Below are positions 42,600 through 52,958 of a stretch of DNA of 64,000 bases, piece by piece. The notes under the pieces were generated by a model. The model was not told where the DNA came from. It saw only the letters and a list, made by a program, of their open reading frames with translations, and ran no database searches. The DNA is taken from NCBI RefSeq assembly GCF_001544695.2, contig NZ_FCOM02000002.1:304982-368981 (forward strand), in the 5' to 3' direction. Position numbers and translations under genes: made by a program. The stretch's first letter is position 1, and each line of letters opens with the position of its first letter. The stretch is from Caballeronia arvi. Its GTDB lineage: Bacteria; Pseudomonadota; Gammaproteobacteria; Burkholderiales; Burkholderiaceae.

Positions 42600-45500
42600 T
42601 CAGTCGGCCGGGCCGGGCGGCGCGAGCACTTCGCGATTGCCGTTGCTGCCCATCGGCGAGACCAGGCCCGCCGCTTCCATCTGCTCGACGAGCCGCGCCG
42701 CGCGGTTATAGCCGATGCGCAATTGCCGCTGCACCGACGAGATCGACGCGCGCCGCGTGCGCACGACGAAGGCCACGGCTTCGTCGTAGAGCGGATCGGC
42801 TTCGGCATCGGGCGTGTCGCCGAAGAGGTCGGGCGTGCCGCCTTCGGAGGTCGGGCCGGACAGAATGCCTTCCTCGTACTCCGGCTCGCCGAACTGCTTC
42901 AGATGCTCGACCACGCGATGCACTTCGTCGTCCGCGACGAACGCGCCATGCACGCGCTGCGGATAGCCAGTGCCGGGCGGCAGGAACAGCATGTCGCCGG
43001 CGCCGAGCAGCGACTCCGCGCCCATCTGGTCGAGAATCGTGCGCGAATCGATCTTCGACGACACCTGGAACGCCACGCGCGTCGGAATATTCGCCTTGAT
43101 GAGGCCGGTGATCACATCGACCGAAGGCCGCTGCGTCGCGAGAATCAGGTGGATGCCGGCCGCCCGCGCTTTCTGCGCGAGACGCGCGATCAACTGCTCG
43201 ATCTGCTTGCCGGCGACCATCATGAGATCGGCGAGCTCGTCGATGACGACGACGATCAGCGGCAAAGTAGACAGCGGCTCGGGCGCATCGGGCGTGAGCG
43301 AGAACGGGTTCGTGAGCTTCTTGCCCGCGGCCTCGGTGTTGCGAATCTTCTGGTTGAAGCCCTGCAGATTGCGCACGCCGACCGCGGACATCAGCCGGTA
43401 GCGCTTTTCCATTTCGCCAACGCACCAGTTGAGCGCGTTCGACGCGAGCTTCATGTCGGTGACGACCGGCGCGAGCAGATGCGGAATGCCTTCGTAGACG
43501 GACAGCTCCAGCATCTTCGGATCGATCATGATGAGGCGCACGTCCTCGGGCTTCGCCTTGTAGAGCAGCGAGAGGATCATCGCGTTGATCGCCACCGACT
43601 TGCCCGAGCCCGTCGTGCCCGCGACGAGCATGTGCGGCGCTTTCGCGAGATCCGTGACGACCGGATTGCCGATGATGTCCTTGCCCATCGCGATCGTCAG
43701 ATTCGACTTCGAGTGGCGATAGACGTCGTCCTCGAGAATCTCCGAGAGGCGGATCATCTGCCGCCTGGCGTTCGGCAGTTCGAGGCCCATGCAGGTCTTG
43801 CCGGGAATCGTTTCTACGACGCGTATCGACGTGAGGCCGAGTCCGCGCGACAGATCCTTCATCAGCCCGACGATCTGGCTGCCGCGCACGCCGAGCGCCG
43901 GCTCGACCTCGAAGCGTGTGATGACCGGACCGGCCGATGCGCCGACCACCGTCACCGGCACCTTGAATTCCTGAAGACGCTGCTCGATCAGCTGGCCGGT
44001 TTCGGCGAGGCGCTCCTCGGAGACAGGCTCGATTTCGCCGGAGGCGGGCTCGAGAAGATCGAGCGTCGGCAGTTCCACCGCCGACGCGTGCGGCGCATGG
44101 AATTCGAATTCGGCGGGCGCAAAGCCGCGCACGGGCGCGCGCGGTTCGGACGGGGAGGGCGGCGGCGCGGATGCGGCGAAGGCCGGCGGGACGGGCGGCG
44201 TGGCCGCGCTGCCGGTCGTGATCGGAAAGCGCACGATGTTCGACGGCGGCGCGAATTCGTCGCCGGCTGCCTGCCGTTCGGCGACAGGCTGTTCGTCTTC
44301 CGCTTCCTCTTCCTCCTGCGCTTCGGATTCGATGTTCTGCTCGTCGACGATGTGCAAAAGCGACGGGGCAGGGGGCTCGCTCTCGTCCTTGCCGAAATCG
44401 ACGGCATCCAGCCACGGCGGCGTCTGCACGATTTCGCGGAAGTCCGGCTCTGGCTCCGGCACGTGTGCGGCGAGCGTTGGCGCTTCAGCCGTGCTGACTT
44501 CGCTCATCGGCACTTCGAGCGACTCTGCAGCGACTTCGGCGACCGGCTGCGACAGACGGACGTCGAAGAGCGGCGGCGGCTCGACGAGTGCAGGCGCGAT
44601 CGCCAGGGCGTCGATCAGCGGCGTGTCGATATCTTCTTCGATCTCGTGAATCGGTGCGGGCGGTGTCATCGGCGGCTCCGCGTGCGGCTCACGCTCGGCT
44701 TCGACATTGCCCGGCGCGTGCTCGACAGCTGCCGCCGATACCGGCGCTTCGGCGTTCGGCGGCATGCCGGGCTGGCCGGCCCTCGCCATCGCCACATGTC
44801 CGCGAGCGAGGCTCGCGCCGGCGAGCGACGTCCACAGCGCGGCCTTTTCCTCGATGGAGCGGAGCGTCGCCTGAATCGCGTCGGGGGCGGGCGGCGGCGA
44901 GGGTGGGCCGAGGGGCACGGCCGGGCGCGAGAATGCGGGCGCGTCGAGCGGCGCCGACGTGAACTCGCGCGTCGCCGCGCTCATGACCGGGCGTACCGGC
45001 GGTCGTCTGAAATCCTGCGGCGACTGCGGCGCCGATGGTTTGCGCGCGGCATGCGTACCCGGCACGGCGGACGTGGACACGCTCGCCATGCCCGACGTCC
45101 GTTGCGCAGGCATCGAAATCGCCGGACTGCGCGGGCGATCCGCGCGAGCCGCGGATATCGGCGGCGTCTGGACGCGCGGCTCGTCAGCGGCGACGGACGC
45201 GCGCAAGCCCGATCCCGATGGTTCGAACGCGGAAGCCTGACGCGGCGCGAAATCCGTGCGGGCATCGCGATTCGCCGAAGACGCCGGCGAGTTCAGCCAG
45301 CCCGAAGGCGCGACCGGCTCCGTGTGTGCCGAAGGCGGCGAGACGCCGGCTGCCTCGAAGGCGGGACGCTTCGCATACGCTTCGGCGGTGGCCACGGCGC
45401 TCGCACTGGCCGCCGCCGCGCGCGTGGCGGCGTTTTTGCCTACTGCGGGCGGCCGCCATACGGTCGGCCGCTGATAACGACTGCTGCGGTTGCCGGTCGG

Positions 45501-46067
45501 AAGACCGAGTGTGGGTTCGTCGGGCGGAATGCGCGACGACGGCGCATCGGACCGATCGGCGCGATGGCCGCGTTCCTGCGAATCGCGCGAGGCTTTCGCG
45601 TGGGCGCGGCGCTCGAACCAGCCCGCGACTTTGTCGCGGCTGGGCGAGGTCTGCCGAGGCTCGGTCTCGCGCTCGCGCGGTGTGAGCCAGCTTTGCGGCA
45701 GGCCGAAGCCGAATGCCTCGTCGGCCCAGGCCAGCACGGAGCGCCAGCTGAATTCGACGAGCCACGGCAGAAAGATTGCGAGCACGAGGGCCGCGATCGC
45801 GCCCGCGCCGCCCGGATGCACGAAACTGCTCAGCGCCGAAGCGAGCGCGCGCCCGCAGCGATTGATGTTCGCCTGCGTTTCGAACGAGCCCGCGAGCGTG
45901 CCTTCGAGCGTGCTGCTCGCGAGCAGCACGGCGGCGAAGCCGAGCCAGAGACGGATCGTGCCGGGGCCGCGTGCGCCGCCCGGCAGCGCCAGCCTGACGA
46001 TGCGCCAGAGAAGCGGAAGAAACCAGACGACCGATGCACCGAACCAGCCGAGAACTACCATGTGCAT
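42600..46067 (-). CDS. ftsK: DNA translocase FtsK (long-linker form)
   Basis: Septum-associated, hexameric DNA motor for chromosome dimer resolution. 1155 residues: N-terminus with three to four membrane helices (about 4-110), a very long Pro/Ala/Ser-rich linker (about 125-660), and the motor with Walker A GTTGSGKS (about 813-820), Walker [13 protein letters not shown], and [20 protein letters not shown]. The gamma DNA-reading domain ends the protein ([20 protein letters not shown]). Start ATG 46067 follows a stop codon 30 bases upstream in frame, so the N-terminus cannot be longer without a non-standard start. The Burkholderia lineage often has a second, shorter FtsK. Confidence 0.93.
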   Translation of the reverse strand: MHMVVLGWFGASVVWFLPLLWRIVRLALPGGARGPGTIRLWLGFAAVLLASSTLEGTLAGSFETQANINRCGRALASALSSFVHPGGAGAIAALVLAIFLPWLVEFSWRSVLAWADEAFGFGLPQSWLTPRERETEPRQTSPSRDKVAGWFERRAHAKASRDSQERGHRADRSDAPSSRIPPDEPTLGLPTGNRSSRYQRPTVWRPPAVGKNAATRAAAASASAVATAEAYAKRPAFEAAGVSPPSAHTEPVAPSGWLNSPASSANRDARTDFAPRQASAFEPSGSGLRASVAADEPRVQTPPISAARADRPRSPAISMPAQRTSGMASVSTSAVPGTHAARKPSAPQSPQDFRRPPVRPVMSAATREFTSAPLDAPAFSRPAVPLGPPSPPPAPDAIQATLRSIEEKAALWTSLAGASLARGHVAMARAGQPGMPPNAEAPVSAAAVEHAPGNVEAEREPHAEPPMTPPAPIHEIEEDIDTPLIDALAIAPALVEPPPLFDVRLSQPVAEVAAESLEVPMSEVSTAEAPTLAAHVPEPEPDFREIVQTPPWLDAVDFGKDESEPPAPSLLHIVDEQNIESEAQEEEEAEDEQPVAERQAAGDEFAPPSNIVRFPITTGSAATPPVPPAFAASAPPPSPSEPRAPVRGFAPAEFEFHAPHASAVELPTLDLLEPASGEIEPVSEERLAETGQLIEQRLQEFKVPVTVVGASAGPVITRFEVEPALGVRGSQIVGLMKDLSRGLGLTSIRVVETIPGKTCMGLELPNARRQMIRLSEILEDDVYRHSKSNLTIAMGKDIIGNPVVTDLAKAPHMLVAGTTGSGKSVAINAMILSLLYKAKPEDVRLIMIDPKMLELSVYEGIPHLLAPVVTDMKLASNALNWCVGEMEKRYRLMSAVGVRNLQGFNQKIRNTEAAGKKLTNPFSLTPDAPEPLSTLPLIVVVIDELADLMMVAGKQIEQLIARLAQKARAAGIHLILATQRPSVDVITGLIKANIPTRVAFQVSSKIDSRTILDQMGAESLLGAGDMLFLPPGTGYPQRVHGAFVADDEVHRVVEHLKQFGEPEYEEGILSGPTSEGGTPDLFGDTPDAEADPLYDEAVAFVVRTRRASISSVQRQLRIGYNRAARLVEQMEAAGLVSPMGSNGNREVLAPPGPAD

Positions 46068-46238
46068 GCCTGAGATTGAATCAATGTTGGGTCAAACGAA
46101 TGAGACTGCTGCCCGGCCGTGCCGATGCCGCTTGCCGGCCGGGCTGTTCGATCGAGCAGTTTAACGGTTGCCGCGCACGCGCGACGCGCTCGCCGCATGT
46201 ACGCAACACCTGTTTCGACAATGCGTGCGGCGCGCTTC

Positions 46239-46838
46239 TTACTTTGCGGCGCGCCGCGCGAAGGTGAGCACCTGACCGTCGTCGAGCGTGAGTTGCAGCG
46301 CTTGCGGAGCGTTCATCTGCACGCCGCTCTTCGCGATATGCGCAAGCGCGTCGAGATACGGCCGCTCCAGCGTGGCGCCCGTGCCGGACCCGCACGCCAT
46401 GCGGGTGGCGGCGAGCGGGCCGAAGGCGAGCTTGCCGTCCTTGAGCGAGTACGTGCCGCTGAAGCGGTTGCAGCCCGAGAAGCCGCTCGCCTGGCGATGG
46501 CCGGTCGCGGTCGAGAAATCGAGCGTGAGCGGCTGCGCGCCGTCCTGGCCCGCGGGCGGCACGGCGCGCGGCTGGCCGCTCGCGTCGGTCCAGCTAGTGA
46601 GCGCCCATTGCGTGTCGTCGAGCAATTGCGTGGCGGCGGGATTATAGGGATCGGTGGGCGGCGCGGCTACATCGGGATGCTTCGGCATCGCGCAGCCGGC
46701 AGCGAGGCTTGCCGCGACGATGAGCGCGCACGTACGGGAAATCAGCGAGAGCGCTTCTTTGCGGCGCGACAGGAAGCCTGACGATGAGCGCGGCTGGCGG
46801 GAAGGCAAAGCGGGCGCGCGAAGGAAGGGCGTGGGCAT
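46239..46838 (-). CDS. META domain lipoprotein (HslJ-like)
   Basis: 199-residue predicted lipoprotein: signal with lipobox LAAG-C (C49) followed by a META domain with DTQWALTSWTDASGQP, SGFSGCNRFSGTYSLKDGKL and TRMACGSGTGATLERPYLDAL. The META/HslJ fold is associated with heat and novobiocin tolerance in E. coli HslJ, and binding activity is unproven. An internal M at 46745 (MSLISRTCALI..., about 30 residues later) could be the true start if the first basic stretch is not translated. Divergent from purT. Confidence 0.82.
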   Translation of the reverse strand: MPTPFLRAPALPSRQPRSSSGFLSRRKEALSLISRTCALIVAASLAAGCAMPKHPDVAAPPTDPYNPAATQLLDDTQWALTSWTDASGQPRAVPPAGQDGAQPLTLDFSTATGHRQASGFSGCNRFSGTYSLKDGKLAFGPLAATRMACGSGTGATLERPYLDALAHIAKSGVQMNAPQALQLTLDDGQVLTFARRAAK

Positions 46839-47120
46839 CGATGATCCTGAAGCTGGCGAAACCGTAAGCGTAACGCACGCGTCCTACGATTTGTCCAGCT
46901 TCCGGATGCAACAAAATGATTGACAGCCTTATCGCGATGCCGATGTAACAGAAAGTGCACGGGAATTCCGACGCGCATTCGCGTGTCAATACCGTCTGTG
47001 ATGACGCTGTCAATAGGCCGGACGGCAAAGTGTCGGCGCGGGCGCTGCGTGTTAACATCGCGCCCAATTCGCTGGCCTTCCGCTTTCGGCCTCGTCATCC
47101 GATCCATTCCTGGAGCACTC

Positions 47121-48353
47121 ATGCAAACCGGTCCACTTCGCGCTGGCGCCATGCGCATCGGCACGCCGCTGTCCCCCAACGCCACGCGCGTGATGCTGCT
47201 CGGCGCGGGCGAGCTCGGCAAGGAAGTGATCATCGCGTTGCAGCGGCTGGGCGTCGAAGTCATCGCGGTGGATCGCTATGCGAATGCGCCCGGGCATCAG
47301 GTCGCGCATCGCGCGCACGTGATCGACATGACCGACGCCGCCGCGCTGCGGGCGCTCGTCGAAAAGGAACAGCCGCATCTGATCGTGCCGGAGATCGAGG
47401 CGATCGCCACCGACGCGCTCGCCGCCATCGAATCGGCCGGACTCGCGACCGTCATCCCGACCGCGCGCGCCACGCAGCTCACGATGAACCGCGAAGGCAT
47501 CCGGCGTCTCGCTGCCGAGGAGCTCGGGCTGCCGACTTCGCCGTATGCGTTCGCGCAGTCGCTCGACGAGATGAAGGCGGCGATCGTCACGATCGGTTTT
47601 CCGTGTGTCGTGAAGCCGGTCATGTCGTCGTCGGGCAAGGGGCAGTCGGTGCTGAAGTGCGACGCGGACATCGAACCCGCGTGGAACTATGCGATGGCGG
47701 GCGGCCGCGTGAATCACGGGCGGGTGATCGTCGAGGGCTTCATCGACTTCGACTATGAAATCACGCAGCTCACCGTGCGCGCGGCGGATGCGGCGAGCGG
47801 CGAGACCCAGACGTATTTCTGCGAGCCGATCGGCCATGTGCAGGTGGCGGGCGATTACGTCGAGTCGTGGCAGCCGCAGGCGATGAGCCCGGCCGCGCTC
47901 GCGAAAGCGCGCGATGTCGCCGCGAAGGTGACGACCGCGCTCGGCGGCCGCGGGCTTTTCGGCGTCGAGCTTTTCGTGCGCGGCGACGACGTGTGGTTCT
48001 CGGAGGTGAGTCCGCGCCCGCACGATACCGGCCTCGTCACACTCTCGACGCAGCGCTTCTCCGAGTTCGAGCTGCATGCGCGCGCGATTCTCGGATTGCC
48101 TGTCGACACCGCGCTTGCGGCGCCGGGCGCGTCCGCCGTGATCTACGGCGGGCTGGACGAGGCGGGCATCGCGTTCGAGGGCGTGGCCGAAGCGCTCGCC
48201 GTGCCGGGCGCGGATCTGCGGCTGTTCGGCAAACCGGAGAGCTTCGCGAAACGGCGCATGGGCGTTGCACTCGCGACGGGGGCCGATACGGACGAAGCCC
48301 GCGAGCGCGCGAAGCTCGCGGCATCGAAGGTCAAGCCGGTCACGGCCAGTTGA
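47121..48353 (+). CDS. purT: Formate-dependent phosphoribosylglycinamide formyltransferase
   Basis: Non-folate GAR transformylase of purine synthesis: GAR + formate + ATP give FGAR. ATP-grasp enzyme of 410 residues with [37 protein letters not shown], the ATP-grasp region [20 protein letters not shown], and [25 protein letters not shown] metal-binding loop. ATG 47121 ([18 protein letters not shown]) has TGGAG upstream; an open frame extending 201 bases further upstream is not conserved. Followed by a small lipoprotein gene 31 bases later. Confidence 0.94.
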   Translation: MQTGPLRAGAMRIGTPLSPNATRVMLLGAGELGKEVIIALQRLGVEVIAVDRYANAPGHQVAHRAHVIDMTDAAALRALVEKEQPHLIVPEIEAIATDALAAIESAGLATVIPTARATQLTMNREGIRRLAAEELGLPTSPYAFAQSLDEMKAAIVTIGFPCVVKPVMSSSGKGQSVLKCDADIEPAWNYAMAGGRVNHGRVIVEGFIDFDYEITQLTVRAADAASGETQTYFCEPIGHVQVAGDYVESWQPQAMSPAALAKARDVAAKVTTALGGRGLFGVELFVRGDDVWFSEVSPRPHDTGLVTLSTQRFSEFELHARAILGLPVDTALAAPGASAVIYGGLDEAGIAFEGVAEALAVPGADLRLFGKPESFAKRRMGVALATGADTDEARERAKLAASKVKPVTAS

Positions 48354-48384
48354 GCGGCGCGCGTGCGCTGGCGGGAGCGAGAAC

Positions 48385-48555
48385 GTGAAATGGAAAGCGC
48401 TGGCCGCGCTCGTCGTGGTGTGCATTGGACTGTCGGGCTGCGGCCTGGCGGCAGCGCCGTGCCGGATTGCGTCGGCGGGGCTGAAGATCGTGCCGGTGGT
48501 GGGCCACGTCGCCGCCGCGCCCACCGACGCATGCGCGGAGGTGATCGATCCGTGA
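48385..48555 (+). CDS. Small lipoprotein (56 aa), DUF6726-like
   Basis: 56-residue lipoprotein starting with GTG (GGGAGCGAGAAC upstream). Signal helix ALAALVVVCIGLSG-C with a lipobox (LSGC, C19), then a short hydrophobic tail (GLKIVPVVGHVAAAP) and two more cysteines (C27, C50). Sequence recalls the DUF6726 lipoproteins of Burkholderia, from memory. Its stop overlaps a possible upstream GTG start of the next gene, so the two may be coupled. Confidence 0.6.
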   Translation: MKWKALAALVVVCIGLSGCGLAAAPCRIASAGLKIVPVVGHVAAAPTDACAEVIDP

Positions 48556-48599
48556 TCCAACCCGACCCCCGCACCGGCATCCAACGAACCGCGAACCAG

Positions 48600-48959
48600 A
48601 TGATGAAAAAGCTTTTCGCCCTTTTGCTCGCGTCGCTCGGCGCCCACACCGTGCTCGCGATGCCGCTCACCGTGCCGCAGATCCAGACCGCATCGACGCA
48701 GACGACCCGCTACGACTGCAAGGACGGCAAGAGCGTGTCCGTTCAGTACACCAGCACGCGCAATCGTCAGAGCTTCGCGGCGCTGACCGTCGACGGACGC
48801 AAGCTGCTGTTCGTGAACGTGATCGCAGGATCGGGCGCCCGATACGTCGCCGATCAATACACGTGGTGGACCAAAGGCCCGCAAGCCAATCTCTACGACG
48901 AAATGGCCGCGAAGGATTCGCCGCCGCTGCTCGCGGATTGCGTGGCGCGCAAGAAGTAG
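48600..48959 (+). CDS. MliC-like lysozyme inhibitor (periplasmic)
   Basis: 119-residue exported protein: signal peptide MKKLFALLLASLGAHTVLA and a MliC-type domain with TRYDCKDGKSVSVQYTSTRN and the paired C-terminal cysteine LADCVARKK (C55/C114-type disulfide). MliC-family proteins inhibit c-type lysozyme. There is no lipobox, so it should be soluble periplasmic, like PliC. Start is ATG 48600 or 48603; a GTG at 48552 gives a longer N-terminus but puts the signal sequence internally. Confidence 0.78.
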   Translation: MMKKLFALLLASLGAHTVLAMPLTVPQIQTASTQTTRYDCKDGKSVSVQYTSTRNRQSFAALTVDGRKLLFVNVIAGSGARYVADQYTWWTKGPQANLYDEMAAKDSPPLLADCVARKK

Positions 48960-49448
48960 GGCCGGGCGCGCCGCGTACTTGTCCCGGCCTCGACGGCGCG
49001 GCCGCGTGCCGCCGGAGCGCATCGGCGCGCGGTGCTACAATGCGTGGCTTTCCGGCGATGAATGTGTCAGCCGGGCCGAATGTCCAATTTTCCGGCATCG
49101 CCGTTCATGCCGGCACGAGCGGCACACGGGCGCCGGGCGCCCACAAACCGCAAGCGAGCGATGCACGTGCCTTGAAGGCGTCATCGAAGCCGTGTTCCAT
49201 CTGAGCGTGGGCTCGCGAATTGAAACGAACGGCGCTCGAACCGGGCGAACCTGGCTCGATGAACCGGCCGCCACGCCCGGCGCTGCGCACGATGCGCTGA
49301 TCGAGTGCTGAAAGAGCACTGACTGACGCGCCGTGTGCGCCTACGAAACCCATCCGCGTAAGCAACCGATCGCGACGATCGAACGACCCGACCGATTTTT
49401 ACGCGCGCCGCATCGAGCGGCACTTTAGCGAAAGCCCATATAGTCACC
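48960..49448 (+). other. Long leader region upstream of rhlE
   Basis: 489 bases without a supported gene. TACAAT at 49036-49041 is a likely -10, giving a leader of about 400 bases. The hairpin AGTGCT-GAAAG-AGCACT lies at 49304-49320 with no T run. The region could hold a small RNA or a cold-responsive 5' leader. Confidence 0.4.
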
Positions 49449-50933
49449 ATGTCTGATTCCGTCGCCACGAACACGTCTGCCGCGCCTACGTTCGACCAAT
49501 TCGGTTTGGCCGCCGACATCCTGAGAGCGGTGCGCGAGTCCGGCTACACCACGCCCACGCCGATCCAGGCGCAGGCGATTCCGGTCGTCCTCGCGGGCCG
49601 CGATGTCATGGGCGCCGCGCAGACCGGCACCGGCAAGACCGCGAGCTTCTCGCTGCCGATCATCCAGCGCCTGTTGCCGAACGCGAACACGAGCGCTTCG
49701 CCGGCGCGCCACCCGGTGCGCGCGCTGATGCTCACGCCGACGCGCGAGCTCGCCGATCAGGTCGCCGCCAACGTGCAGACCTACTCGAAGCACACGCCGT
49801 TGCGCAGCACCGTCGTGTTCGGCGGCGTCGACATGAATCCGCAGTCTGAGGCGCTGCGCCGCGGTGTCGAAATTCTGATCGCGACGCCCGGACGCCTGCT
49901 CGATCACGTCCAGCAAAAGACGGTCAATCTCGGTCAGGTGCAGATGCTCGTGCTCGACGAAGCCGACCGCATGCTCGACATGGGCTTTCTGCCCGACCTG
50001 CAACGCATCCTGAATCTGCTGCCGAAGGAGCGTCAAACGCTGCTTTTCTCCGCGACGTTCTCGCCGGAGATCAAGAAGCTCGCGTCCACGTATCTGCGCA
50101 ATCCGCAGACGATCGAAGTCGCGCGCAGCAATTCGACCGCGACGAACGTGCGCCAGATCGTCTTCGAGGTTCATGAGAGCGACAAATCCGGCGCGGTCGC
50201 GCAGCTCATCCGCGAGCGCGAGCTGAAGCAGGTCATCGTGTTCTGCAACAGCAAGATCGGCGCGAGCCGCCTCGCGCGCGTGCTGGAGCGCGATGGCATC
50301 GTCGCGACGGCGATTCACGGCGACCGCACGCAGAGCGAGCGCATGCAGGCGCTCGACGCGTTCAAGCGCGGCGAGATCGAAGCGCTCGTCGCCACCGATG
50401 TCGCCGCGCGCGGTCTCGACATCGCCGAATTGCCGGCGGTCATCAACTTCGATCTGCCGTTCAATGCCGAAGATTACGTGCACCGCATCGGCCGCACGGG
50501 CCGCGCGGGCGCGTCGGGCGACGCGCTTTCACTGTGCAGCGCGAACGAGCGCAAACAGCTCGCCGACATCGAGAAACTCATCAAACGTCCGCTCGAAGTC
50601 GAACATCTCGAAGTGACGATGCGCGCGCGCCGCGATGGCCCGACGTCCGCACCGCGACGCGATGAGCGCTTCGGCCGCCCGGAGCGCGCCGAGCATCGCC
50701 ACGGCTCGCGTGACGAGGCCGGTCCGCGCCGCCGCACGGCGGCGGGCACGCATGATCGTCCGCGTGGCCGCCAGCAGCCTATCGACGAATTCTTCCTGAA
50801 GCCGTACGAGCCGTCGCCGTCGGCGATGAAGCGTCATCAGGAAGAGACGGTCGAGCCCGAGCGCAAGAGCGCGCCGAAGCAGCCGCTCGCGGCGCTGCTC
50901 GGTGGGCTGGGAATGCCCCGCAAGACGTCGTAA
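49449..50933 (+). CDS. rhlE: DEAD-box ATP-dependent RNA helicase RhlE
   Basis: 494-residue helicase: Q motif FDQFGLAADILRAVRESGYT, Walker A AQTGTGKT (GAAQTGTGKTASFSLPI), DEAD at 170-173 (VLDEADRMLDMGF), SAT (LFSATFS), and the late HRIGRTGRAGASGDALSL. The C-terminal tail from about residue 390 is Arg-rich and basic, as in RhlE proteins. It acts on rRNA precursors or mRNA decay in other bacteria. A strong terminator follows at 50942. Confidence 0.93.
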   Translation: MSDSVATNTSAAPTFDQFGLAADILRAVRESGYTTPTPIQAQAIPVVLAGRDVMGAAQTGTGKTASFSLPIIQRLLPNANTSASPARHPVRALMLTPTRELADQVAANVQTYSKHTPLRSTVVFGGVDMNPQSEALRRGVEILIATPGRLLDHVQQKTVNLGQVQMLVLDEADRMLDMGFLPDLQRILNLLPKERQTLLFSATFSPEIKKLASTYLRNPQTIEVARSNSTATNVRQIVFEVHESDKSGAVAQLIRERELKQVIVFCNSKIGASRLARVLERDGIVATAIHGDRTQSERMQALDAFKRGEIEALVATDVAARGLDIAELPAVINFDLPFNAEDYVHRIGRTGRAGASGDALSLCSANERKQLADIEKLIKRPLEVEHLEVTMRARRDGPTSAPRRDERFGRPERAEHRHGSRDEAGPRRRTAAGTHDRPRGRQQPIDEFFLKPYEPSPSAMKRHQEETVEPERKSAPKQPLAALLGGLGMPRKTS

Positions 50934-50941
50934 ATGTCAGG

Positions 50942-50968
50942 AAGGCAGCCCATGTTGCTGCCTTTTTT
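50942..50968 (+). terminator. Intrinsic terminator of rhlE
   Basis: Stem AAGGCAGC / GCTGCCTT with a 7-base loop and a TTTTTT tract, nine bases after the rhlE stop. Confidence 0.88.
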
Positions 50969-50985
50969 GCTTCTGGAGTCGGAAA

Positions 50986-51873
50986 TCAGCGCGCGAAGCG
51001 CTTCGCCCAATCGGCCGTCGCGGCGCTGTAGAACGTATCGAGCGAAGCGGCCGACGACGATACGTCGATGCCCAGATGCCGCGCCGCCTGCACGAGCGCA
51101 TCGAGCGGTGCGTGGCGATCGAGCGGGGCCGCGCCCGTCTGCTTGCTCAGCTTTTCACCGGCGTCGTTATTGACGACGGGAACATGCAGATAGGTCGGTG
51201 TGGGCGCTTCGAGACACTGTTGCAGATAGATTTGCCGCGCCGTCGAATCGAGCAGATCGGCGCCGCGCACGACGTGCGTGATACCGGCGTCGGCGTCATC
51301 GACGACGACTGCAAGCTGATACGCCCACAAGCCATCGGCACGCTTCAGCGCGAAATCGCCGACTTCGGTCGCGAGATTTTGCGTCTGCATGCCTTGCCAG
51401 CGATCGTCGAAAGTCACGACGGCCGCATCGCCATCCGGCACGCGCAGCCGCCACGCACGCGCCGGCTTGCCGTGCAACCCATCGCGGCACGTTCCCGGAT
51501 AGGCGAGCGTCGCGTGACGCGCATGGGCGTGCACGAGCGAATCCGCGATTTCGCGGCGCGTGCAGCCGCACGGATAGACGAAGCCCATCGTCTGCAGCCG
51601 CGCGAACGCGGTCGCGTACGCGACGTCGCGTTCGCTCTGCCAGACCGGAGACTCATCGGAATGCATGCCGAAGTGCGCGAGCGTCGCGAGAATTTCGTCG
51701 GCGGCGCCGGGCACGGTGCGCGGCGCATCGACGTCTTCGATGCGTACGATCCAGCTTCCGCCGTGCGCGCGGGCATCGAGAAAACTCGCGAGCGCGCTGA
51801 CGAGCGAGCCCGCGTGCAGCGGACCGGTGGGCGAGGGCGCGAATCTTCCCCGATAAGGACCGCGATAGATCAT
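50986..51873 (-). CDS. gluQ: Glutamyl-Q tRNA(Asp) synthetase
   Basis: Truncated GluRS paralogue that attaches glutamate to queuosine at position 34 of tRNA(Asp). 295 residues: HIGH-like HAGS (H20, in [17 protein letters not shown]), zinc-type cysteines in [10 protein letters not shown] and GTCRDGLHG, and the KMSKS variant [11 protein letters not shown]. No anticodon-binding domain is present, as expected for GluQRS. Its ATG overlaps the trhO stop by four bases, so translation is coupled. Codon recognition is changed only subtly by the modification in other bacteria. Confidence 0.92.
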   Translation of the reverse strand: MIYRGPYRGRFAPSPTGPLHAGSLVSALASFLDARAHGGSWIVRIEDVDAPRTVPGAADEILATLAHFGMHSDESPVWQSERDVAYATAFARLQTMGFVYPCGCTRREIADSLVHAHARHATLAYPGTCRDGLHGKPARAWRLRVPDGDAAVVTFDDRWQGMQTQNLATEVGDFALKRADGLWAYQLAVVVDDADAGITHVVRGADLLDSTARQIYLQQCLEAPTPTYLHVPVVNNDAGEKLSKQTGAAPLDRHAPLDALVQAARHLGIDVSSSAASLDTFYSAATADWAKRFAR

Positions 51874-52733
51874 GCCGCCTGGCTGATCTTCGCTTCAGGA
51901 TGACAAGCCGGGCACGTCTCGCCCGGCTTGTAGTACGGCGACGCCTGATCTTCGACCGACACCACCGCGCGGCAGCCGAAGCATTGCACGGTCGCGGTTG
52001 GCTGCAGATTCGGATCGAGCGCGGTGCGGTAATCGAACACGAAGCATTCGCCGGTGTAATGCGCGCCGCCCACTTCCTCGAAGTACTTCAGAATGCCGCC
52101 TTCGAGCTGATAAACATGCTCGATGCCGACTTCCTTCATGTGAATCGCGGCCTTTTCGCAGCGAATACCGCCCGTACAGAACGAGACGACCGTCTTGCCT
52201 TCGAGATCGGCGCGGTTTTGCTCGATGACTTCCGGAAACTCGCTGAACTTCGTGATGCGGTAATCGAGCGCATGGTCGAACGTGCCGACATCCACTTCGA
52301 ACGCGTTGCGCGTGTCGAGCATCACGACGGGACGGCCGGTGTCGTCGTGGCCGCGGTCGAGCCAGGTTTTGAGCGTGGGCGCGTCGACGAAAGGCGCGCG
52401 GCCGAGTTCCGGCTTGATCGCGGGCTTTTTCATCGTGATGATTTCGCGCTTGAGCTTCACCAGCATGCGGCGGAACGGCTGCTTCGCGGAGAGGCTTTCC
52501 TTGAATTGCAGATCGGCGAAACGGCCGCCGAAGAGCGCGTCCGTGCGGATGTAGTCGATGAATTCGCGGACTTCGGCAATCGGTCCGGCAATGAAAAGAT
52601 TGATGCCCTCGGGCGCCAGCAGAATCGTGCCCTTGAGACCGAGCGCGTTGCAGCGTTCGGTGACGAGCGGTCGCCACGCGGGACCGTCTTCGATGGTGAC
52701 GAATTTGTAGGCGGAGAGGTTCAGAATGCTCAT
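51870..52733 (-). CDS. trhO: tRNA uridine(34) hydroxylase, rhodanese domain (TrhO/YceA)
   Basis: 287-residue protein with an N-terminal ferredoxin-like half ([33 protein letters not shown]) and a rhodanese domain with active-site C186 in [16 protein letters not shown]. YceA/TrhO installs 5-hydroxyuridine at wobble U34 of several tRNAs using O2. C-terminal [13 protein letters not shown] and CPACHPEAK provide two CxxC zinc-type sites. ATG 52733 is chosen over an ORF start 156 bases upstream. Divergent from dnaE and coupled to gluQ. Confidence 0.93.
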   Translation of the reverse strand: MSILNLSAYKFVTIEDGPAWRPLVTERCNALGLKGTILLAPEGINLFIAGPIAEVREFIDYIRTDALFGGRFADLQFKESLSAKQPFRRMLVKLKREIITMKKPAIKPELGRAPFVDAPTLKTWLDRGHDDTGRPVVMLDTRNAFEVDVGTFDHALDYRITKFSEFPEVIEQNRADLEGKTVVSFCTGGIRCEKAAIHMKEVGIEHVYQLEGGILKYFEEVGGAHYTGECFVFDYRTALDPNLQPTATVQCFGCRAVVSVEDQASPYYKPGETCPACHPEAKISQAA

Positions 52734-52946
52734 GATCGGTTGACGCGTGATGCGGCTTGTAACGAGTAAAAGTTGCGGACGAAAGCGCCGCGCAAAACAC
52801 GTATTATCCCGCAAACGGCGCGCGCCCTTGCATTGCGCCGCGCGACGTTTCCAGAGCGCTTGCGCGCGCGCAATTTCGAGAGCCGTCAAGGCCTTATCCG
52901 TTCGGCCAGCGCGCCGTCGCCGCCGATTTTCGCGACGGCCCGCATG

Positions 52947-52952
52947 TACAAT
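52947..52952 (+). promoter_or_regulatory. TACAAT box immediately before dnaE
   Basis: -10 hexamer ending six bases before the dnaE ATG at 52959, so the RNA could start at the start codon. No strong -35 and no Shine-Dalgarno are visible. Confidence 0.5.
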
Positions 52953-52958
52953 ACCGCC

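Noticed and set aside
42399..46073. 1224-codon plus-strand frame over ftsK
   Set aside because: Shadow of FtsK codons, no recognisable domain.
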